Shown here piece after piece: positions 12,001 to 19,318 of a DNA stretch of 64,000 nucleotides. Source of the DNA: Incurvaria masculella (taxonomy: Eukaryota; Arthropoda; Insecta; Lepidoptera; Incurvariidae); assembly GCA_946894095.1 (NCBI GenBank), contig OX335657.1, positions 8,680,001 to 8,744,000 of the forward strand, given 5' to 3'. The translations under genes and the position numbers were made by a program. Numbering within the stretch: the stretch's first letter is position 1; every line of letters begins with the position of its first letter. The notes under the pieces are model-generated. The model had not been told where the DNA came from and did not search any database. It was given only the letters and a program-made list of their open reading frames with translations.

Positions 12001-15000
12001 TCTCACTACGCCACACTACAATTATTTCGATAATATGCAGTAATTAATTGTTGTTTGTTTTGTTGCAAATAGTGTGTTTCCACTGTTGAAACAGTAGAAC
12101 TCTAATGAACGCTAGTATGTACTGTGCAATTATGTTAATAAAACACATTACTTCGTAATCAGTAAAGTTTTATTAATGTTTGAAGTGGAGTAGTTTTCTG
12201 TCGGATATATCCGACGATGGCGCCTGCAGAATGCCTTGCTCTGACGGAAATATATACGTTCCTGGCGGGGAAAGGGTTAAGTAACTACATTCACTGCATA
12301 GTAGTTCTGCCTTTGTGTCTTATGAGGTCAGAAATATTGCAGCGAGAACCTATACCATCAGTCTCCACTAGTAAGCCAACGGAAGTCAGCCACCAGCCAC
12401 AATGGACAAGTTGGTAACGCGGGGCCCATTTTCAGTAGTTTCGGCCAAGGTTACCTTGGTCCAAAGCGAGCGTCATCAATTTTAAAAAACGAGCCTTGGA
12501 AACCACCCAGGCCCGCTATCTAGCTGGATCCCAACTCCCCCATGATCTGAGTTGAAATAAATGTTGGGTATTGTTACGCGGGTAGGGTGCAGATTAGAGA
12601 AGAAAACACCAATACTCAACACTCTTCCTTTATTTCAAATAATTCACAAGCAAACTCACAAATACAATTTTACGCTAGGTTAATTCAAACACTAATTTAC
12701 AAACTATATCACTCACTTCACTGATTCACTTCAGAGCTAGTTCACTGCACTTCTATATCGCTTGTTGTCGCTCACTTCGCTTCCAAAAATAGACTGCCGC
12801 CCTCAGCGCCTTGGGCGCCTTTTATATCGGTGGAGCTTCTTTCCAGAACACTCCACCGATTTCTAGGCGCCCATGTAGGGCAGCAGTCGAGAACAATCTC
12901 CCTCGAGACATTACTAGAATGTCCGAGATTTGTTTCTGAACTCAGCTGGACGAGGCGTCACTTTATATGGGACGACAGTGATGCCATAGCCTGCGCAATG
13001 CAATAAGACAAGTAGCGCCATCTACTGAAATTCGAAGGAACCATTTGGCGCACTTTGGTAGTGTATCAGCGCTATGTCTTCGCAGCGGGGCGCGCTCGTA
13101 ACACTGCCTCCTCCTTAGTTATGCTCGTCTCGAGCATAATTGTCTCCGTGGTATCGGGCCAGACGATCTACGTGCACAATCTTTTCCCGACATCTATCAT
13201 TCCGGCGGATACGATATGTCACGTCATTGATTTTAGTCACCACTCTATATGGGCCTTCCCATTTTGGTTGCAGTTTGGGACTTTTTCCTTTTTTTCGTAA
13301 TGGATTATGTAGCCAAACTAAAGATCCTTCTTCAAATACATTTCCATTAGCTTTGCGGTCGTAACGTGTTTTCATCCGCTCGCTTGCTCGTAGACCAGCC
13401 TCTCTAACACGTTTATAAACAGTGTCCATTTTTCCTCGCAGATCTGACACATACTCTGTTACACAATGGGATGCCTCTGGTGGAATTCCTGTCAGAAGGT
13501 CAGCTGGTAGTCTGAGTTCGTGTCCAAAATTTATGTAGGCTGGAGTTTCATCTACGCTTTCATGCACAGCGGTTCGGTAGGACAGCAGAAACAGCGGAAT
13601 ATACTGGTCCCAATCCTTTTGATGGTCTTCTACCAATTTGGCCAAGTGTCTTTCCAATGTCTGATTAAATCGTTCCACCATGCCATCTGACTGTGGGTGG
13701 TATGGGGTTGTCCTGGTCTTATGGATTCCCATTATTCGACATGTCTTCTGAAACACTCGGGATTCGAAGTTTCTGCCTTGATCAGTGTGTATCTCGAGAG
13801 GTACTCCATAGCGACAGAAAACTTCGTGGACCAATTTCTGTGCAACCGTGATCGCCTCTTGGTTTGGTATGGCAAATACCTCAGGCCACTTAGTGAAATA
13901 ATCCATTACAACCATAAAGTAACGGTTGCCGTCATTTGTCGGAGGAAAAGGGCCAGCCACATCAAGAGCAATTCTCTCCCACGGAGCTCCAACATTGTAC
14001 AATTTTAAAGTTCCCTTGCTCCGTGTATGAGGCCCTTTAACAGCGCTACAGATCGTGCATTTACGGCACCAATCTTCTACATCATCGCGACAATTTATCC
14101 AGTAGAACCGTTGTCGTATCTTCAGGAGAGTTCTCTTTATTCCCAAATGTCCACCTGAAGTTCCACCGTGCAGGCATTGAAGAACTTCTTTAATCTTAGA
14201 TCTGGGGATGACTAATTGCAGAGAAGTATCCTTTCCGTTAGTTGTTTCCCATTTTCTGTACAATATTCCGTCATGAAGTACCAGGCTCGACCACTGCGCC
14301 CAGTAGCTTTTAGTCGCTGTGCTCATTGCAGAAATAGCTCTCCATTCTGGCTTTGTCTCTCCTGCTCTCTTCCAGTGAATAATGGGCATCAGATCATGGT
14401 CCCCCTCCTGGGCTAGCTTCATGTTTTCATTGCTCCATTCTTCGCTGATGTTATCCGTTCGGATGGCCTTTAAATGAACGGTCTCCTTTATCTCCTCCCT
14501 GATGCAGTGCTTACACTCTTCTGGGCAGGGTCGACGAGACAAAGCGTCAGCATTTCCATGGGTTTTACCACTCCGATGCTCTGTATCAAACTGATACTCT
14601 TGGAGCTGTTCCAGCCAACGTGCAACCTGCCCTTCTGGATTCTTAAACTGAAGCAGCCATTTCAAAGCAGCGTGGTCAGTCCTCAAGCGGAATCGTCGGC
14701 CGAGAAGATACTTGTTGAAATGCTGCAAAGTCTTCACTACTGCTAGAAGCTCTCGTCTTGTCACACAATAGTTCCGTTCTGGTTTTGAAAGGGATTTGCT
14801 GAAATAACCAATAACGATCTTCTTGTCCCCATGACGTTGTGAGAGTACACCGCCGATTCCGGTATTACTTGCGTCTGTGTCGACTATGAACTCTTTATCG
14901 GCTTCGGGGTAGCCCAAGATAGGAGTGTTACAGAGATGTTGCTTAAGTTCTTGAAACGAATTTGCGCAGTCCTCGTCCCAATGAAATTGACGCTTATCTT

Positions 15001-18000
15001 CTGTAAGTCGATGCAGAGGCTTAGCAATCTCGGAGAAATTTCGGACGAAACGGCGGTAATATGAGCACAGTCCTAAAAAGGCACGAACTTCAGTCTTATC
15101 CTTTGGAATTGGCCACTCCTGTACGGCTTCGATCTTCTTTGGGTCAGTTTGGATGCCATTTCCGGAGATAACGTGACCCAAATAGCTAACCTGACGCTTG
15201 AAGAAAGAACACTTCTTGCCACTTAGTTTAAGGTTAGCTTGGCGAATCTTGCTCAAAACGTTCTCCAAATTCTTGATGTGCTCATCAAATGTCCGCCCTA
15301 ATATGATTATATCGTCCAAGTACACCAGACAAGCTTCCCCGATCAGCCCAAAAAGTACTCGTTCCATAAGCCTCTCGAAGGTTGCGGGAGCATTACAAAG
15401 TCCAAACGGCATCACTTTGAATTGCCACAGCCCATGCCCTGTGGTAAACGCTGTCTTCTCTTTGTCTTTGTTGTCGATTTCCACCTGCCAGTAGCCGCTC
15501 TTCAGGTCCAGGGTTGTGAACCACTTCATACCACTCAATGTATCCAGTATGTCATCAATTCTAGGAATCGGATAGCTGTCCTTTTTCGTTACATCATTTA
15601 AACGACGATAGTCCACACAAAATCTGGTGCTGCCATCTTTCTTCTTTACCAGAACTACGGGTGAACACCATGGACTTGATGAAGTCTCTATAACATTATT
15701 TTTCTGCATGTCTGCTATCATTCTCTGAACTTCTTCTTCTTTAGCTATGGGAACGCGGCGTGGCCTCTGACGTATTGGAAGAGCATCTCCTGTGTCGATG
15801 CGGTGCTTAACGATGCTTGTTCTCCCAATGTCTCCGTCGTGCGAAGAGAAGATGTCTGAATATCGCATAAGTAGATTTGTTGCTTTCTTGAAATCATCAA
15901 CAGTCAGGTCCCGTCTGCTTTCTTCCAAAAGAGTGGCGACTTTAGATCTCCCTGTGTCCAATTTATCTGAGGAAATTTCATCACATTTGCGTAGCCAGGA
16001 AACTTCTTCTTTGCCACATATTAGCACGCCATTTGCCACATCGATTTTACAGTTGTTAGTTCTCATAAAGTCCAAACCTAGAATGCAATCATCGATGATA
16101 TCTGCTAAAACGGCGGTATGGCGATAAGTCTTACATCCAATTTTAATCGTAACTTCTATCTCTCCATAAACGGGTATGTGCTGGCCGGTAGCTGTCTGAA
16201 GCCTGCAACCATTAAAATACTGGTGACGATTCCATATGACGCGGCCAAAGGTTTTTGACTTAACGATTGTACGGGATGCTCCAGTATCCAAGGTCAAGTT
16301 GCAATATATCCCGTTCACTTGGCCTTCAACGAGCAGGCTGTTTCCAGTACATGCCTGCGAAATTGTGACTTTTGGGGCTTCTATTTTACCAGCCAGCGTC
16401 CGCCCCCCGGTTCTGGCCTTTTCATCTTCATTTGCAGCATCAGGCCTTTCAGTTTGATTTTTGGGGCAATTGGGTCGAAGGTGCCCCAGTTCATTACACT
16501 TGTAGCACCGGGGAGTAAATTTACGTCTTACAGGTGCTCTGGTTTCCGACGACACCACTTCTCTTACTCGATGCGCTCGGGGATCTGATCGAACCGCTTC
16601 GACCTCCAACGCGTGGGCAAGAGCGTCCTTCACCGTTGTGTGGTGACTCAATCGTACAGCAGCTCGTACTTCGACGTCCCTGATGCCATCCACGAAAGCC
16701 TGCACCAAGTAATCTTCCAACGAAGATTTCGATGATGATTGATGGGCCTTTCGGACAAGTTTTTCGATTTCCAGTGCCCACTGTTGAAGTCCTTCACTTG
16801 CTCGTTGTACTCGATCACGAAGTTGAGCTCGATAGACGTGTTCCAAATGCTTGTCGCCAAACCTTGACTCCAGTGCTTCTAAAAGTCCGTCATAGGTGAT
16901 TTGGGGACCTAAAGCCTCGAGAACATGGAGTGCCTTGTCCCGAAGTCCTAAGGTCAAAGCAGTTCGTGCTTGGTTCTCATTCCATCCATTTGCAATAACC
17001 ACTGATTCAAACTGAAGTTTGTAAGCGGCCCAGGATGTCAAACCATCGAAAGAAGGAACCTTAAATCTTGCTCCTGCTGTTGCAGATGAAGATACAGTTA
17101 CTCCACAGGTCTTGATTTTCTCCATTTCTTCGGATATCTTTGACTCAAGCCCGTTCAGTCGCTCTTCATGGCGCCCGAGAGTTTGGTCTTGCTCTTCGAT
17201 CTTAGAGTTGACCTCATCAAGCTTCTCCTTTATTTTGGCATTGGATTCCCTAACGGCCCACATCAGTTCTTGCTGCTGCTCCTCCTGACGGCGAGCATGT
17301 TCCTGCGCCTGCTCCTCTTGACGGCGGGCCTGTTCATGCATCTGCTCCTCTTGACGGCGGGCCTGTTCTTCTTGACGGCGGGCCTGTTCTTGCATCTGCT
17401 CCTCTTGACGGCGGGCCTGTTCTTGCATGAAGGTCATCAATGCGTTCAAGTCCAAGGCAGGAGTTTGCGTCATTAATTGATGGCTCTCGAATTCTTGAGT
17501 TCCTGAGGCTGCTGCATCCTCGGCCGGTGTTGTGTCGGCTGCCGTCTGGCTCCTGGTCCTCACGCCTTCCTGGTCTTCTCTCGGTGTAATCGGCATCTCT
17601 AATCCCCGCTTCTGACACCAATTGTTACGCGGGTAGGGTGCAGATTAGAGAAGAAAACACCAATACTCAACACTCTTCCTTTATTTCAAATAATTCACAA
17701 GCAAACTCACAAATACAATTTTACGCTAGGTTAATTCAAACACTAATTTACAAACTATATCACTCACTTCACTGATTCACTTCAGAGCTAGTTCACTGCA
17801 CTTCTATATCGCTTGTTGTCGCTCACTTCGCTTCCAAAAATAGACTGCCGCCCTCAGCGCCTTGGGCGCCTTTTATATCGGTGGAGCTTCTTTCCAGAAC
17901 ACTCCACCGATTTCTAGGCGCCCATGTAGGGCAGCAGTCGAGAACAATCTCCCTCGAGACATTACTAGAATGTCCGAGATTTGTTTCTGAACTCAGCTGG

Positions 18001-18956
18001 ACGAGGCGTCACTTTATATGGGACGACAGTGATGCCATAGCCTGCGCAATGCAATAAGACAAGTAGCGCCATCTACTGAAATTCGAAGGAACCATTTGGC
18101 GCACTTTGGTAGTGTATCAGCGCTATGTCTTCGCAGCGGGGCGCGCTCGTAACAGTATCATTGAGGGGTCAGTCACAGTTCCCTGGCACTAGCCGTACCT
18201 TTTTTTTATGCAACCTGACATGGATGGCTAATACCACAAAACTAACTTTATGATATTAGCCCAATACACCACATTCCTGAAGGAATTAGGTGACATTTCA
18301 GAACCTTCTCTTTATGAGCACGGCTACATTTAATTGGTTGGAAAACACGGAAATCATTGCCGCTTCTACCATCTTTTCATCCAATGCGATGGTACCAACC
18401 CGGGCGGGCTTAAACCCTACCACCTAGTAGGGGAAGGGGACCTATAGTTTTACATGGATTCCGAACCATGGAGCAGCTCGCATTCGTGACGAAATGCACA
18501 TATCCAACTCGGAAAGAGTAAGAAAGTGATGCATGAACGCGGTGAGGATTTGAACCCAGACCTCTGGTATGCTAGGCAAGTCCTCGCGCCACTAGACTAC
18601 GAGCCGCTACGTACCTTCTCGACGCTGCCGCGACGAGTCGAACGTCTTCCGCTTCTTGGCGGCCGTCTTCTCGCATATGGCGGTGTGCTTGGCCAGCGAG
18701 TCCGGCAGGAAGGTGCGCGCGCAGGTGGCGCACGGCAGCAGGTGGCGCGGGCCGGGCGGCGGCTCGGGTGCGGTCGGCGCCACCGGCGACGTCGGCACCG
18801 GCGGCGACGGCGGGTGGCGCGGCGGCGCGGCGGGCGCGGGCGGCGGCGGCGGGGAGGGCGTGGCCGTGCGGTACGCGACGGGCGGCGGCGGCGGCGGAGG
18901 GGAGGGGGTGCGCGAGCCGCCCTTCGAGTACGCCGGCTCGTGGAGCTGCCGCTTCA
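1..18956 (-). CDS. ZC2HC1: ZC2HC1/FAM164-like C2HC zinc-finger gene, spliced (partial, runs off left edge)
   Basis: Reconstructed from nine exons: 18956-18615, 9614-9481, 8931-8696, 7867-7737, 7277-7115, 6354-4714, 4565-2931, 2222-2002 and 95-1 (continues outside the window). Every junction is AG/GT-bounded and the phases agree in series (1, 0, 2, 1, 2, 2, 2, 1). The first exon carries a C-x2-C-x11-H-x3-C finger followed by [18 protein letters not shown], which is diagnostic of the ZC2HC1 family. The third carries a second finger of identical spacing, followed by [12 protein letters not shown], also family-like. Known vertebrate members are roughly 300-530 residues and bind zinc; their function is poorly known. 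Here about 1,530 residues are visible, mostly a Ser/Asn/Lys/Glu-rich extension with no recognised fold. The introns hold several transposons. The family call is firm. That the two big exons belong to the same transcript is inference from splice phase. Confidence 0.72.
437..473. other. Perfect 15-bp-arm hairpin in an intron
   Basis: CAACTTTGTGTGCCA and TGGCACACAAAGTTG flank a 7-base loop. No other copy was seen in the window. Confidence 0.6.
505..800 (-). mobile_element. SINE fragment (body, head missing)
   Basis: Common SINE body: CAGCACACCACATTCC, CATCCAATGTGATGGTACC, CACCTAGTAAGG. The sequence to about 800 resembles the pre-head part of the copy at 18207. It lies in the intron before the last visible exon. 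Confidence 0.6.
1131..1190 (+). repeat. GT/GGGT-rich simple repeat with G-quadruplex motif
   Basis: Four GGG runs separated by TGT, TGT and A (1147-1165), then further GGG runs to 1179. It lies in an intron. The transcribed strand is C-rich. Confidence 0.6.
1320..1835 (+). pseudogene. Degenerate mariner-like transposase
   Basis: The 5' part reads [20 protein letters not shown], then [17 protein letters not shown] and [15 protein letters not shown], the paired helix-turn-helix of mariner transposases. The 3' part, after a large deletion and frameshifts, reads [11 protein letters not shown] and WQKCI, the mariner C-terminus. The catalytic core is missing. It lies in an intron of the ZC2HC1-like gene. 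Confidence 0.65.
2002..2222 (-). CDS. Penultimate visible exon of the ZC2HC1-like gene
   Basis: The acceptor is TGATTTCAG at 2223-2231 and the donor is GATG|GTAAGC at 2001. In the required phase it reads [17 protein letters not shown], then [17 protein letters not shown] and [18 protein letters not shown]. The LSSDEFLAL segment resembles acidic motifs in the two preceding exons. An internal GTAAGT at about 2167-2172 (after CCCAAAGAA) could act as an alternative donor. GC content is higher than in the flanking introns. It leaves in phase 1. Confidence 0.62.
2437..2890. mobile_element. Inverted-repeat element (family C), copy 1
   Basis: The ends are inverted: CCTAGTCCCAGCTGTCACC at left, and GGTGACAACTGGGACTAGG at right. 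Next to them are the TTGGCGTTTACGG/CCGTAAATGCCAA blocks. There is no coding capacity. It contains GCGTTAAGCG, the unoccupied equivalent of the site filled by a MITE in copy 2. Confidence 0.65.
2931..4565 (-). CDS. Large disordered exon (about 545 codons) of the ZC2HC1-like gene
   Basis: The acceptor is GCATTTCAG at 4566-4574, after a 148-bp intron. Two in-phase donors are possible, at 2940 (AGCAG|GTTAGT) and 2931 (GTCAG|GTAATT). The join reads [20 protein letters not shown]. The rest is Ser/Asn-rich with poly-Asn (NNNNN) and repeated [12 protein letters not shown] tracts. Acidic motifs include [15 protein letters not shown] and [13 protein letters not shown]. The C-terminal side is Lys/Glu-rich and may be helical. 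No known fold. If neither donor is used, the frame ends in a stop right after 2931 (…LVR), which would make this a terminal exon. Confidence 0.7.
4714..6354 (-). CDS. Large disordered exon (547 codons) of the ZC2HC1-like gene
   Basis: The acceptor CCCTAG lies at 6355-6360. The donor is CAAG|GTTGAG at 4713. The longer open frame 6395-4623 has no ATG at its nominal start, which supports reading this as an internal exon. The protein is Ser/Asn/Lys-rich and acidic, and I recognise no domain in it. Notable segments are a basic start ([14 protein letters not shown]), [20 protein letters not shown], the Cys motif CPCVPC, and the acidic motif [12 protein letters not shown]. It is AT-rich in codon use, unlike the GC-rich finger exons. 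Membership of the same gene rests on phase continuity (one base in, two out), so it could instead belong to a separate downstream gene. Confidence 0.7.
6763..6860 (+). mobile_element. Degenerate tRNA-like SINE head
   Basis: It has an A-box-like TGTAGCTCAGTGGTGG and a B-box-like CAAGTTTGAATCC. The cloverleaf is incomplete. It lies in the intron between exons 7277-7115 and 6354-4714. Confidence 0.35.
7115..7277 (-). CDS. ZC2HC1: ZC2HC1-like Gly/Ala/Arg-rich exon
   Basis: The acceptor is AACATTTCAG and the donor is CAACAG|GTATCC. It reads [20 protein letters not shown], then a seven-Gly run and an Ala/Arg-rich segment ending RLARDLNSN. It enters with two bases (completing GAG, Glu) and leaves in phase 2, matching the next exon. 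GC-rich coding sequence stops abruptly at both splice sites. Confidence 0.78.
7509..7640. mobile_element. Short palindromic MITE in an intron
   Basis: Arms CCATTTCCACGAGGAAGTAA and TTACTTCCTCGCGGAAATGG are inverted, and inner arms (CAGACTGTCAGACAG, CTGTCTGTC) also pair. It lies in the intron between 7737 and 7277. Confidence 0.5.
7737..7867 (-). CDS. ZC2HC1: ZC2HC1-like Ser/Arg-rich exon
   Basis: The acceptor is GTTTGCACAG. The donor is TCAG|GTCCGC, which is weak but gives the only phase compatible with the next exon. It reads [18 protein letters not shown], then [23 protein letters not shown]. The composition is low-complexity, Ser/Arg/Pro-rich and His-containing. It enters with one base and leaves in phase 1. 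If the weak donor were not used the frame would stop at VKS about 30 bases later, which would give a short isoform. Confidence 0.68.
8696..8931 (-). CDS. ZC2HC1: ZC2HC1-like exon with second C2HC finger
   Basis: The exon opens in phase 0 after CTACTCAG and ends before GTGCGT in phase 2. It reads [14 protein letters not shown], then the finger [20 protein letters not shown] with Cys21, Cys24, His36 and Cys40 of the exon. The zinc spacing is identical to the first finger. It then runs through an Ala-rich stretch to [12 protein letters not shown], which matches the family's post-finger motif. The upstream pyrimidine tract is made of (CCTAA) telomere-type repeats. Very GC-rich. Confidence 0.85.
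8937..8957 (+). repeat. Short TTAGG array next to a splice acceptor
   Basis: Four TTAGG units. On the transcribed (minus) strand they read (CCTAA)n and end in CCTACTCAG, the acceptor of exon 8931-8696. Confidence 0.8.
9481..9614 (-). CDS. ZC2HC1: ZC2HC1-like linker exon
   Basis: The acceptor is TTATTCCAG and the donor is TGTAAG|GTAAAAGG. It completes the split Gly codon and reads [14 protein letters not shown], then [16 protein letters not shown] and SAMCK. The EGTD join is exactly what the family shows after the first finger. It enters with two bases and leaves in phase 0. The intron before it is about 9 kb and holds the gypsy element. Confidence 0.8.
10614..10775 (-). mobile_element. Helitron 3'-end fragment
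   Basis: Read on the minus strand it ends CCCGAGCGGAGCTGGCTAC, then TACAGCTAGTA, the same terminal hairpin and CTAG as the element at 52951. It is followed at once by the solo LTR. Confidence 0.4.
10782..11325 (+). mobile_element. Solo LTR of a Ty3/gypsy-type element
   Basis: A 544-bp segment starts TGTTACGAGCG, the same opening as the full gypsy LTR, and ends TAACA. It is flanked by a 4-bp ATAT duplication (10778-10781 and 11326-11329). It has a TATA box (GATATATAAAGC) followed by a plausible start region, and AATAAA just before the end. No internal coding region remains, which fits LTR-LTR recombination. It is a different family from the complete element. Confidence 0.68.
11967..12276. mobile_element. 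TTAA-flanked MITE (family D)
   Basis: The ends are inverted: CCTTTTCACCGCCAAGG at the left, and CCTGGCGGGGAAAGGG at the right. TTAA lies on both sides (11963-11966 and 12277-12280). It has no coding capacity. A TTAA duplication is the signature of piggyBac-type transposition. Confidence 0.6.
12572..13103 (-). repeat. 3' LTR of the gypsy element
   Basis: This is 532 bp, the same sequence as 17623-18154 at a constant offset of 5051. It is preceded on the element strand by the polypurine tract AAGGAGGAGGCAG (13116-13104), which overlaps the end of gag-pol. Confidence 0.93.
13115..17596 (-). CDS. Gag-Pol polyprotein of the Ty3/gypsy element
   Basis: An uninterrupted 1493-residue frame starts at an ATG just inside the primer-binding site. 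In order: an N-terminal coiled coil with tandem QARRQEEQ repeats (~59-110); a Gag capsid-like region (~175-340); a zinc knuckle [14 protein letters not shown] (364-377); an aspartic protease with DTGA (437-440); reverse transcriptase with VDYRRLND (~661) and YLDD (759-762); RNase H starting at DTDAS (~906); an integrase HHCC (H1143, H1150, C1180, C1183); and a DDE core D1212, D1272, E1308 with the usual 35-residue D-E spacing. The tail WEGPYRVV is an integrase C-terminal domain. Gag and Pol are fused without a frameshift. All catalytic residues are present, so it is likely functional. Confidence 0.96.
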   Translation of the reverse strand: MPITPREDQEGVRTRSQTAADTTPAEDAAASGTQEFESHQLMTQTPALDLNALMTFMQEQARRQEEQMQEQARRQEEQARRQEEQMHEQARRQEEQAQEHARRQEEQQQELMWAVRESNAKIKEKLDEVNSKIEEQDQTLGRHEERLNGLESKISEEMEKIKTCGVTVSSSATAGARFKVPSFDGLTSWAAYKLQFESVVIANGWNENQARTALTLGLRDKALHVLEALGPQITYDGLLEALESRFGDKHLEHVYRAQLRDRVQRASEGLQQWALEIEKLVRKAHQSSSKSSLEDYLVQAFVDGIRDVEVRAAVRLSHHTTVKDALAHALEVEAVRSDPRAHRVREVVSSETRAPVRRKFTPRCYKCNELGHLRPNCPKNQTERPDAANEDEKARTGGRTLAGKIEAPKVTISQACTGNSLLVEGQVNGIYCNLTLDTGASRTIVKSKTFGRVIWNRHQYFNGCRLQTATGQHIPVYGEIEVTIKIGCKTYRHTAVLADIIDDCILGLDFMRTNNCKIDVANGVLICGKEEVSWLRKCDEISSDKLDTGRSKVATLLEESRRDLTVDDFKKATNLLMRYSDIFSSHDGDIGRTSIVKHRIDTGDALPIRQRPRRVPIAKEEEVQRMIADMQKNNVIETSSSPWCSPVVLVKKKDGSTRFCVDYRRLNDVTKKDSYPIPRIDDILDTLSGMKWFTTLDLKSGYWQVEIDNKDKEKTAFTTGHGLWQFKVMPFGLCNAPATFERLMERVLFGLIGEACLVYLDDIIILGRTFDEHIKNLENVLSKIRQANLKLSGKKCSFFKRQVSYLGHVISGNGIQTDPKKIEAVQEWPIPKDKTEVRAFLGLCSYYRRFVRNFSEIAKPLHRLTEDKRQFHWDEDCANSFQELKQHLCNTPILGYPEADKEFIVDTDASNTGIGGVLSQRHGDKKIVIGYFSKSLSKPERNYCVTRRELLAVVKTLQHFNKYLLGRRFRLRTDHAALKWLLQFKNPEGQVARWLEQLQEYQFDTEHRSGKTHGNADALSRRPCPEECKHCIREEIKETVHLKAIRTDNISEEWSNENMKLAQEGDHDLMPIIHWKRAGETKPEWRAISAMSTATKSYWAQWSSLVLHDGILYRKWETTNGKDTSLQLVIPRSKIKEVLQCLHGGTSGGHLGIKRTLLKIRQRFYWINCRDDVEDWCRKCTICSAVKGPHTRSKGTLKLYNVGAPWERIALDVAGPFPPTNDGNRYFMVVMDYFTKWPEVFAIPNQEAITVAQKLVHEVFCRYGVPLEIHTDQGRNFESRVFQKTCRIMGIHKTRTTPYHPQSDGMVERFNQTLERHLAKLVEDHQKDWDQYIPLFLLSYRTAVHESVDETPAYINFGHELRLPADLLTGIPPEASHCVTEYVSDLRGKMDTVYKRVREAGLRASERMKTRYDRKANGNVFEEGSLVWLHNPLRKKGKSPKLQPKWEGPYRVVTKINDVTYRIRRNDRCREKIVHVDRLARYHGDNYARDEHN
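17604..17620 (-). other. Primer-binding site of the gypsy element
   Basis: TGGTGTCAGAAGCGGGG begins two bases inside the 5' LTR. Its complement ends in CCA, as expected for a tRNA 3' end. It resembles a tRNA-Leu 3' end, but I cannot confirm the tRNA. Confidence 0.7.
17623..18154 (-). repeat. 5' LTR of the gypsy element
   Basis: This is 532 bp. On the minus strand it runs TGTTACGAGC to CGTAACA. It has a TATA box (GATATAAAAGG) in the middle and AATAAA near its end. By eye it matches 12572-13103 base for base. Confidence 0.93.
18207..18612 (-). mobile_element. SINE with tRNA-like head
   Basis: The head, at the right end on the minus strand, has an A-box-like CTAGTGG and a B box GGTTCAAATCC (about 18549-18608). 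The shared SINE body follows (ACCCGGGCGGGCTTAA, then CACCTAGTAGGGGAAGG) and then the tail GGCTAATACCACAAA near 18225. The 5' end abuts the splice donor of the ZC2HC1-like exon at 18615. Confidence 0.75.
18615..18956 (-). CDS. ZC2HC1: ZC2HC1-like exon with first C2HC finger
   Basis: The acceptor TTGCAG lies at 18957-18962 and the donor is AAG|GTACGT at 18614. The exon opens with two bases that finish a codon (xTG), so it needs a phase-1 upstream exon. It encodes a Pro/Ala-rich stretch (residues ~14-74 of the exon) and then the finger C75-C78-H90-C94 and the basic [14 protein letters not shown] tail. It is very GC-rich, unlike its AT-rich flanks. A long antisense Arg-rich open frame across it on the plus strand is a by-product of the GC content. 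The donor is only a few bases from a SINE head. Confidence 0.85.
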
Positions 18957-19318
18957 CTGCAACAATGCAGACATCATAACAACGTACAGGCAAAAAAACA
19001 ACACACAAGAAAGGCTTATGATTTTGCGAAATTTATTTACTTATTTCTTTTCATTTGTACAATTTACACATACAATTCATATTGCAATAGCTGAACTGGG
19101 CGGTGTCGTCCGTGTCTCGGCTAGTCCTTTTTTATGAGTAAGCGGCACTTGACTTTTATCAAACTTATACTAAATGCTTATTACAATATAAGTAAAAAAA
19201 ACCACTTAAAAAAAAAGAGAAAAGTCAGCTATAAAAAAAAATGTTACCAGAAATGCAACAACTGTTCTGCATAAAAAAATCCGGTGAATATCCGCGAGAA
19301 ACAAATTCTTTAGGGCAG

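Larger units (their letters stand above)
12572..18154 (-). mobile_element. Complete Ty3/gypsy LTR retrotransposon
   Basis: Two 532-bp LTRs (12572-13103 and 17623-18154) enclose a single gag-pol frame on the minus strand. I read the LTRs as identical. They begin TGTTACGA and end AACA on the element's strand. The target duplication is GTAT (12568-12571 and 18155-18158). A primer-binding site, a polypurine tract, a TATA box (GATATAAAAGG) and AATAAA signals are all present. There is no envelope gene. It lies in the 9-kb intron of the ZC2HC1-like gene in the same transcriptional orientation. The intact frame and identical LTRs imply a very recent insertion. Confidence 0.95.

Noticed and set aside
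18526..18612. tRNA gene
   Set aside because: It has A- and B-box-like sequence but is attached to a SINE body that recurs in the window. The same reasoning applies at 60350, 52300 and 6770.
18526..19137. 203-codon Arg/Gly-rich plus frame
   Set aside because: It is the antisense of the zinc-finger exon. The long open frame follows from GC-rich composition and includes SINE sequence.
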